Shown: positions 59,817 to 64,000 of the stretch, one piece after another
How the letters are laid out: every line of letters begins with the position of its first letter
Numbering within the stretch: the stretch's first letter is position 1
Source of the DNA: Thermoplasmata archaeon
GTDB taxonomy: Archaea > Thermoplasmatota > Thermoplasmata > Lutacidiplasmatales > UBA184
DNA length: 64,000 bases
Direction: 5' to 3'
Assembly: GCA_021817245.1 (NCBI GenBank)
Contig: JAKAVQ010000010.1
Location: forward strand, 24,583-88,582
Notes under the pieces: model-generated
Seen by the model: the letters and a program-made list of their open reading frames with translations, nothing else
Databases searched by the model: none
Told to the model about the DNA's origin: nothing
Position numbers and translations under genes: made by a program

Positions 59817-60479
59817 ATGGCTCCGGCCGTAAGGATGTCCCCCGAACGATCCGTGCCGACCACCTACCCAAAGTGCAACCCCACCGAGATGCTGGGCCTC
59901 TTGGTCCTGCTGAACTCCCACAAGGGCTCGGAGGACGTAGCGCTCCTCGCCGATGACCTCGACCTTGAGATCGACGAGATCCTCCCCTCGCTCGAGTACG
60001 CGGAGGTCCTCCAGCTCGTGAAGGTGACGGAGGGCCGGGCGACGTTCACCGACCTCGGAAAGCGCCTCGTCCAGGGAACGATCCGCGACCGCAAGGGGAT
60101 CATTCGGGAGCAGCTGCGCCGCACCACGCTCTTCCGGACGCTCCTTCGCGCGCTCGACAACTCCCCCGACCATTGCTTGTCGGACGAGCAGCTCGGCCAG
60201 ATCGTCTCGTTCACCACGGCCCCGGCCGACGAGGCCGTGCAGAACATCGTGAACTGGGGCCGGTACGCCGACCTCTTCCGATACGACGCGGGGCAGCACC
60301 GCTTGGTGGCGGTCCTTACCCCGGCGTCCGGCCGCACGGGCGGCAATCGTCCCCCTCCCACGGGGGGCCCGACGTCCCGCGGCGGGGGCCCGGTGACCGA
60401 GCCCCGGTCCGCGCGGGGTCGCCCCGCGTCCGAAACGACCGAGCCCCCGCCCAGCGGGGTCGTTCCGGTCCTCGCGTAG
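59817..60479 (+). CDS. AAA-associated domain protein, split from the ABC ATPase
   Basis: Protein of 220 residues whose first 165 match the AAA-associated C-terminal domain of nitrate/sulfonate-type ABC ATPases. PTEMLGLLVLLNSHKGSEDVALLADDLDLEIDEILPSLEYAEVLQLVKVTEGRATFTDLGKRLV reads as a winged helix, then IIREQLRRTTLFRTLLRAL and LSDEQLGQIVSFTTAPADEAVQNIVNWGRYADLFRYD. In many genomes it is the tail of the ATPase. Here its ATG directly follows the ATPase TAG (TAGATG), so it is a separate but coupled polypeptide. A disordered Gly/Pro-rich tail ends the protein. It may regulate the transporter. Confidence 0.9.
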   Translation: MAPAVRMSPERSVPTTYPKCNPTEMLGLLVLLNSHKGSEDVALLADDLDLEIDEILPSLEYAEVLQLVKVTEGRATFTDLGKRLVQGTIRDRKGIIREQLRRTTLFRTLLRALDNSPDHCLSDEQLGQIVSFTTAPADEAVQNIVNWGRYADLFRYDAGQHRLVAVLTPASGRTGGNRPPPTGGPTSRGGGPVTEPRSARGRPASETTEPPPSGVVPVLA

Positions 60480-60572
60480 CGGGCCCGAGGTAGCCTCGCC
60501 GCCACCTACGGACGGGTGCGTCCCTTGGACGTTTAAACGCCCGGAGGGTCCTTGCTCCCCGAGGGACGACAC

Positions 60573-61133
60573 GTGAGCGAGCTCAAGATTCTCGGGGTGC
60601 CCGGTAGCCTGCGAAAGAACGCCTACAGCCTTGGCCTCCTCCGGGCGGCGGTCGAGGTCGCCCCAAAGGACGTGACGATCGAGATCGCGGACATCCGCGG
60701 ATTCCCGGTGTTCAACCAGGACGAGGAGGAGCCCGTCCCGGAGCCGGTGAGGGTGCTCCGGCAAAAGGCCCGCGTCGCCGACGCGATCCTCTTCTCGATC
60801 AACGAGCACAACTACGGACTCTCCGCCGCGGAGAAGAACGTGCTCGACTGGGGCTCGCGGCCGTACGTCGAGAACGTGTGGAACGGCAAACCCGCCGGCA
60901 TCATGAGCGCGAGCATTGGGATGCTCGGCGGGGCGCGGGCCCAGTACGAGCTGCGCCAGTCGATGGTGTTCCTGAACATGTTCCCGATCAACCGCCCCGA
61001 AGTGATCGTCCCGTTCGCTGCACAGAAGTACGACGAGAACGGCCACCTCACGGACGCGACGGTCCGCAAGTTCATCGCCGACCACCTCGCGGAGCTCGCG
61101 CGGTTCGCTCGGGTCCTCCAGCACGCGCACTAG
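60573..61133 (+). CDS. NADPH-dependent FMN reductase family protein
   Basis: Flavodoxin-fold oxidoreductase of 186 residues. ILGVPGSLRKNAYSLGLLRAA binds the FMN phosphate, and ADAILFSINEHNYGLSAAEKNVLDWGSR corresponds to the PEYN.s.pg.lKnaiDw.sr block. GKPAGIMSASIGMLGGARAQYELRQSM is the third family motif. It probably reduces FMN, quinones or azo/nitro compounds with NAD(P)H. The GTG at 60573 is preferred; the ORF-track TTG is seven codons earlier. GTTTAAAC at 60530-60537 is a palindromic TATA-type element. Confidence 0.9.
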   Translation: MSELKILGVPGSLRKNAYSLGLLRAAVEVAPKDVTIEIADIRGFPVFNQDEEEPVPEPVRVLRQKARVADAILFSINEHNYGLSAAEKNVLDWGSRPYVENVWNGKPAGIMSASIGMLGGARAQYELRQSMVFLNMFPINRPEVIVPFAAQKYDENGHLTDATVRKFIADHLAELARFARVLQHAH

Positions 61134-61176
61134 GCGCCGAACGATGGGGCCCTCGGAGCGCCGGACATCTCAAAGC

Positions 61177-61184
61177 CCTTAAAC
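61177..61184 (+). promoter_or_regulatory. TATA box of tRNA-Ala
   Basis: CCTTAAAC ends 25 bases before the tRNA 5' end, in otherwise GC-rich sequence. Confidence 0.6.
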
Positions 61185-61209
61185 GGGCCGGAACCTCCCC
61201 CGCCCGCGT

Positions 61210-61281
61210 GGGCACGTAGATCAGCGGAAGATCGCTGCTTTCGCAAAGCAGAGGTCGGGGGTTCAAATCCCCCCGTGTCCA
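61210..61281 (+). tRNA. tRNA-Ala (CGC)
   Basis: Complete tRNA of 72 bases without an intron. The acceptor is GGGCACG/CGTGTCC (one G-U pair) with discriminator A. The D arm is GATC/GATC. The anticodon arm CTGCT-TTCGCAA-AGCAG gives CGC, and the T arm is GGGGG-TTCAAAT-CCCCC. CCA is not encoded. Its 3' end faces the second accessory zone of the window. Confidence 0.97.
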
Positions 61282-61511
61282 CTTCCGCCATTGCGCCACG
61301 GCGTGCGGGGGAGGACCACAGAATCTCCGAGAACGGCACGTCGTTCAGCGGCCCTGGGGATGCGGCGAGCTTGCGGGCTTGACTCCCGAGTTCCAGCAGC
61401 TGGAACCCCAATATCTGCCTCGGCACGGGCGGTCAGTCAAAATGGCCTTCGAACGAGGCCGGTCCGACAAAAAGGCATTACTTCTCATAGAGGTGATGGT
61501 GCTCTCGAATC

Positions 61512-62108
61512 ATGACTGCCACAGACTCACGCACCCACCGCCTGCTGCGCGTACGGTTGCCAATCCGAACGAAGAGAATGATGCTCCGACTGCCGGGACT
61601 GGCGGATGTTCCCGACCTGGAGCGGATGTTCCGTAACCCCCTGACAGCCCGAGCCGCCGGCGCCCCCCTTCATTCGAGTGCCGAGAGGAGGGACCCGGCA
61701 GTGATGGTCCGCCGGACCCGCCGGGAGTTCAGGGCAGACACCCACCTCTCGCTGTCGGTGATCCTGAACTCGACTTCCGAGTGCATCGGCAGAGTCGGAC
61801 TGAGGGGGCTCGACTGGAAATGGAAGAAGGTCGAGAGCCTATCCTACTGGCTCGATCCTCGCTACTGGAGTCAAGGATTGACAACAGAGGCCTCCTGGAT
61901 TCTGTGTAAGCTCGCCTTTGACCGGCTGGACATGCGCCGGATTGGTTCTCAAGCGCTCGATGGGAACCCGGCTTCTCAGGCCGTGCTTCGGCGACTCGGT
62001 TTCGTCGAGGAAGGGCGGGAGCGAGAAGCGGTCTGCGTGAAGGGACGCTGTATGGATATGGTTTGGTTCGGCCTCTTCGCGAGGGAGCTTCGCCCACTCG
62101 GAGACTGA
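61512..62108 (+). CDS. GNAT acetyltransferase (RimJ/RimL type)
   Basis: N-acetyltransferase of 198 residues. RLPIRTKRMMLRLPGLADVPDLERMF is the RimJ-type opening. SLSVILNSTSECIGRVGLRGLDWKWKKVESLSYWLDPRYWSQGLTTEASWILCKLAF contains the acetyl-CoA site (the usual YWl.p.ywG.G..tEA, here YWSQG instead of YWGKG). RRIGSQALDGNPASQAVLRRLGFVEEGREREA is the final block. It may modify a ribosomal protein or a small molecule or antibiotic. Lower GC and its place after tRNA-Ala suggest acquisition. Confidence 0.87.
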   Translation: MTATDSRTHRLLRVRLPIRTKRMMLRLPGLADVPDLERMFRNPLTARAAGAPLHSSAERRDPAVMVRRTRREFRADTHLSLSVILNSTSECIGRVGLRGLDWKWKKVESLSYWLDPRYWSQGLTTEASWILCKLAFDRLDMRRIGSQALDGNPASQAVLRRLGFVEEGREREAVCVKGRCMDMVWFGLFARELRPLGD

Positions 62109-62122
62109 GTCGCCTCCATGCG

Positions 62123-62464
62123 TCATCGGATAAGCCCGGCTTGATGTGAGCCGTCCCTTCTGCGGAACTGCCGGTACGCTTCGATCCATTCGATTCCGGG
62201 AGGTCGCTCCAACAGCTCGACATCCTGGAGCCGTACTCGGTACTTTCGGCCGTCCCGTTCGCAGACGGCCATCACATCGAGTCCGACACTGTCCTCGACC
62301 TTCAGCACGGACACCCTCTCCCCGATGACCCTCCCGGCGAGGGGGAATCGAACATGCTCTTCGATGGCGTATCCGAGGCCCATGGCGACGTCCTCCTCGG
62401 TGTCACAGTCCTGCTCGGCGATAGAATCTATCAATCGTTCGAGCTTCGGGTCGTTCCGGGGCAT
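62123..62464 (-). CDS. CcbP-like small protein
   Basis: Acidic protein of 113 residues. AIEEHVRFPLAGRVIGERVSVLKVEDSVGLDVMAV followed by GRKYRVRLQDVELLERPPGIEWIEAYRQF resembles CcbP-type calcium-binding proteins (FPF.A.v...... and V.L.dLe.). The N terminus (LERLIDSIAEQDCDTEEDVAMGLGYAI) is negatively charged. The match is by eye. The ATG lies only five bases from the putative left end of the insertion sequence, so its native promoter has been displaced. Confidence 0.65.
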   Translation of the reverse strand: MPRNDPKLERLIDSIAEQDCDTEEDVAMGLGYAIEEHVRFPLAGRVIGERVSVLKVEDSVGLDVMAVCERDGRKYRVRLQDVELLERPPGIEWIEAYRQFRRRDGSHQAGLIR

Positions 62465-62468
62465 CGGT

Positions 62469-62478
62469 GCCTTCGTGC
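62469..62478 (+). repeat. Putative left inverted repeat of the IS element
   Basis: GCCTTCGTGC pairs as an inverted repeat with CCCTTCATGC (reverse complement of 63869-63878), 8 of 10 matching. It lies 42 bases before the transposase start. Confidence 0.45.
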
Positions 62479-62519
62479 AGAGGTCCGTAGATTCATACGT
62501 GGCGTCATGAACCTCACGG

Positions 62520-63860
62520 GTGCCCGCGACTCTCCGACCCCGTCGAGATGCCCTCCCGCCGACCCTGCTTCAAGACACGCTCCTCGAGCTCTACCCCTCC
62601 GAGGTTCTGATCCGCCTCGCTGAGGAGAGCGGCTTCGTCCGCCGCTACCTCAAGCTCGACCCCGTGGCGTTCTTCTGGGCCGTCACGCTGGAGGCCGGGG
62701 TCTACCTCCAGCGCTCCCTCGACCAGTTGCGCCATGTCTACAACCAGAAGGCCGCCCGGCCGATTCACAGCTACGCGAGCTTCTACGACCGCTTCACCCC
62801 GGAACTCGTGGAGTTCCTCCACCTCTGTGTCGCCCACGGGCTCTCCCAGCTGAAGGCGGCCCCCGGGAACCAGCTCAGCCCGAAGCTTGCTGCCTTCGAG
62901 GACGTGCTGATCCAGGACTCCTCGATCGTACGGCTCTCGGCGTCGTTGATGACCCACTTCCCGGCCGCCCGGGCGAGCCAACCGACGGCGGGCGCCAAGA
63001 TCGCCACGCTCGTCAGTGTGAGAGCGAACGGACCGAAGCGGGTGGAGCTGATGCCGGAGAGCGTCAGCGAGCGGGATACGCTGAAGCCGGGCCCATGGGT
63101 CAAAGGATCGATCCTCCTCTTCGATCTCGGGTTCTACAAGCACCAGGCGTTCGCCCGGATCGCCGAGAACGGAGGGTCCTATCTCACCCGTCTACAGACC
63201 CAGGTCGATCCGACCATCGTCCGATCGCTCCGGGTCCACCGGGGCCGAGCGATCGATCTCGAAGGGAAGTCATGGAAGGACGTTCTCCCGAGCCTCAAGC
63301 GCGAGGTGCCCGACACCGAGGTGGAGATCGCCTTCGCGCGGAGGGCCTATGGCGGCCACCGTCGAGGGGACTCGCTCTCTGCTCGCCTCGTGGCGGTGTG
63401 GGACGAGGAAATCCGAAAGTACCACACTTACCTCAAAAACCTCGGGCCGGAGGTGTTGAGCGCCGAGGAAGTGGCGGAGCTCTACGGGTGCCGGTGGGAG
63501 ATCGAGCTGGTATTCAAGGAACTGAAGAGTCAGTATGCGCTCGACCGGGTGAACACTACGAATAGATCGGTGGCGGAGGCGTTGATCCGGGCCTTCCTAC
63601 TGACGTTGGTCATCAGCCGGCGCCTGCACAGTGAGATCCGTCGGCGACTCCCCGAGAAGGTGAGAGTACGGTATCCACCGATGGGCTGGGGGATTGACTT
63701 CCGAGAGCAGTCCGGGAAGATCCTCGAGCTTCTCCTGATGCGCCTCCGTAAGAAGCGCGTGGACCCGGAACCGCTGCTCGACTTGGCGAGAACGCTGATG
63801 GCCCGTGCGTTAGATCCGAGCGCCGGCCGAGAGAGATTCAGGGCGGAATGGTGGGGTTAA
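62520..63860 (+). CDS. IS4-family DDE transposase
   Basis: Transposase of 446 residues, apparently full length. The DDE triad is visible: FEDVLIQDSSIVRLSASL (first D), ILLFDLGFYKHQAFARIAENG (second D), and LYGCRWEIELVFKELKSQYALDRV with the Y-(2)-R-(3)-E-(6)-K signature of IS4 elements. The region AYGGHRRGDSLSARLVAVWDEE is the insert domain typical of the ISH8/IS4 archaeal-bacterial branch. The C terminus (RRLPEKVRVRYPPMGWGIDFREQSGKIL) is intact. GTG start. Nothing suggests inactivation. Confidence 0.93.
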   Translation: MPATLRPRRDALPPTLLQDTLLELYPSEVLIRLAEESGFVRRYLKLDPVAFFWAVTLEAGVYLQRSLDQLRHVYNQKAARPIHSYASFYDRFTPELVEFLHLCVAHGLSQLKAAPGNQLSPKLAAFEDVLIQDSSIVRLSASLMTHFPAARASQPTAGAKIATLVSVRANGPKRVELMPESVSERDTLKPGPWVKGSILLFDLGFYKHQAFARIAENGGSYLTRLQTQVDPTIVRSLRVHRGRAIDLEGKSWKDVLPSLKREVPDTEVEIAFARRAYGGHRRGDSLSARLVAVWDEEIRKYHTYLKNLGPEVLSAEEVAELYGCRWEIELVFKELKSQYALDRVNTTNRSVAEALIRAFLLTLVISRRLHSEIRRRLPEKVRVRYPPMGWGIDFREQSGKILELLLMRLRKKRVDPEPLLDLARTLMARALDPSAGRERFRAEWWG

Positions 63861-63868
63861 GCGATAAC

Positions 63869-63878
63869 GCATGAAGGG
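63869..63878 (-). repeat. Putative right inverted repeat of the IS element
   Basis: GCATGAAGGG, reverse complement CCCTTCATGC, lies eight bases after the transposase stop and directly before the interrupted ABC ATPase frame. Confidence 0.45.
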
Positions 63879-63880
63879 AT

Positions 63881-64000
63881 CTCTATCTGCTCGACGAGCC
63901 CACCGCCAACCTGGATCCCAAGATCGCGGCCGAAATCCGGGACCTCATTCTCACGCTGAGCAAGGACCGGGTGGTGCTCTACTCGTCGCACAACCTGTTC
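63881..64000 (+). pseudogene. ABC transporter ATPase, 5'-truncated by the IS
   Basis: The frame reads LYLLDEPTANLDPKIAAEI, then a helix and VVLYSSHNLF up to the window edge: Walker B, D-loop and H-loop of an ABC ATPase. Walker A and the signature motif are missing because the IS element ends two bases before this stretch. Without a P-loop the product cannot hydrolyse ATP. DEPTANLDP suggests a multidrug or gliding-type export ATPase. Confidence 0.8.

Larger units (their letters stand above)
62469..63878 (+). mobile_element. IS4-type insertion sequence, about 1.41 kb
   Basis: One transposase gene fills the element. Putative ends are short imperfect inverted repeats; no convincing target-site duplication is seen. 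The right end cuts into an ABC ATPase reading frame, which resumes two bases after it, while the matching 5' half is not found to the left. So the insertion was followed by deletion, or the element was part of a larger rearrangement. The size suits a single-ORF IS4-group element. Confidence 0.75.

Noticed and set aside
61282-64000. A copy of the tRNA-Ala 3' end in the right-hand accessory zone
   Set aside because: I looked for repeats of the T-arm and acceptor end but found none inside the window; the partner site, if any, lies beyond the edge.
1-64000. CRISPR arrays, cas genes, or a defence island
   Set aside because: No regularly spaced repeats and no Cas, restriction or retron proteins were seen. 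The toxin-antitoxin pair is the only defence-like module.

Overview
The window is a gene-dense, very GC-rich stretch of an archaeal chromosome. Archaeal markers are a TATA-binding protein, aIF1A, an Orc1/Cdc6-type ATPase, replication protein A with its partner, Bud32, RNase P protein Rpr2/Rnp4, an archaeal-type GluRS, an archaeal CCA-adding enzyme, Tsr3 and a DhnA-type class I aldolase. Many genes begin with ATG, GTG or TTG about 25-32 bases after an AT-rich TATA element, which points to short-leader or leaderless transcription. Together with zinc-ribbon membrane proteins and the beta-oxidation set, this suggests a high-GC, heterotrophic member of the Thermoplasmatota; that placement is inference.

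Layout. 1-2.7 kb: a thiamine ABC transporter (thiB, partial thiP) behind a clear TPP riboswitch. 2.7-11.4 kb: pdxS, a glycosyltransferase, pyrF, the RPA pair, an anchored FKBP isomerase, a coiled-coil protein, a methyltransferase and larB. 11.4-15.7 kb: acyl-CoA dehydrogenase, ETF beta and alpha, and a FixC-like dehydrogenase. 15.7-22.5 kb: PH-domain protein, amidohydrolase, aIF1A, NAD(P)HX repair enzyme, Bud32, agmatinase, MFS carrier. 22.6-28.2 kb: enoyl-CoA hydratase, second acyl-CoA dehydrogenase, acyl-CoA ligase, and a thiolase with its DUF35 partner; with 11.4-15.7 kb this gives most of a fatty-acid oxidation pathway. 28.2-44.3 kb: housekeeping and information genes (ThiI-like, Nudix, TBP, TatD-like, thymidylate kinase, Orc1/Cdc6, lipA, CCA enzyme, AmmeMemoRadiSam radical-SAM enzyme, chorismate mutase, U32 protein) and a polytopic membrane protein.

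44.3-47.7 kb is an accessory segment of visibly lower GC. It carries a VOC protein, a DUF2683-RelE toxin-antitoxin pair, a methyltransferase without a proper start and a DUF1801 protein. It ends at the 3' end of tRNA-Leu(CAA), and a 15-of-16 copy of that tRNA end lies 2.1 kb away, as expected for attachment sites. 47.7-56.5 kb returns to core genes (Rnp4, a RuvC-fold protein, GluRS, CDF carrier, aldolase, Tsr3, PPP phosphatase). 56.5-56.8 kb holds two tandem tRNA genes, Leu(UAG) and Gln(CUG), broken by three short introns at non-canonical positions (21/22, 59/60 and 59/60). 57-60.5 kb is an anion-type ABC system with a duplicated permease and a free-standing AAA-associated protein. After tRNA-Ala(CGC) a second accessory zone carries a GNAT acetyltransferase, a CcbP-like protein, an IS4-type insertion sequence and the stump of an ABC ATPase gene at the window edge.

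The most notable findings are the T-loop and D-arm tRNA introns, the TPP riboswitch with two mutually exclusive hairpins ahead of thiB, and the tRNA-Leu-bounded toxin-antitoxin island.
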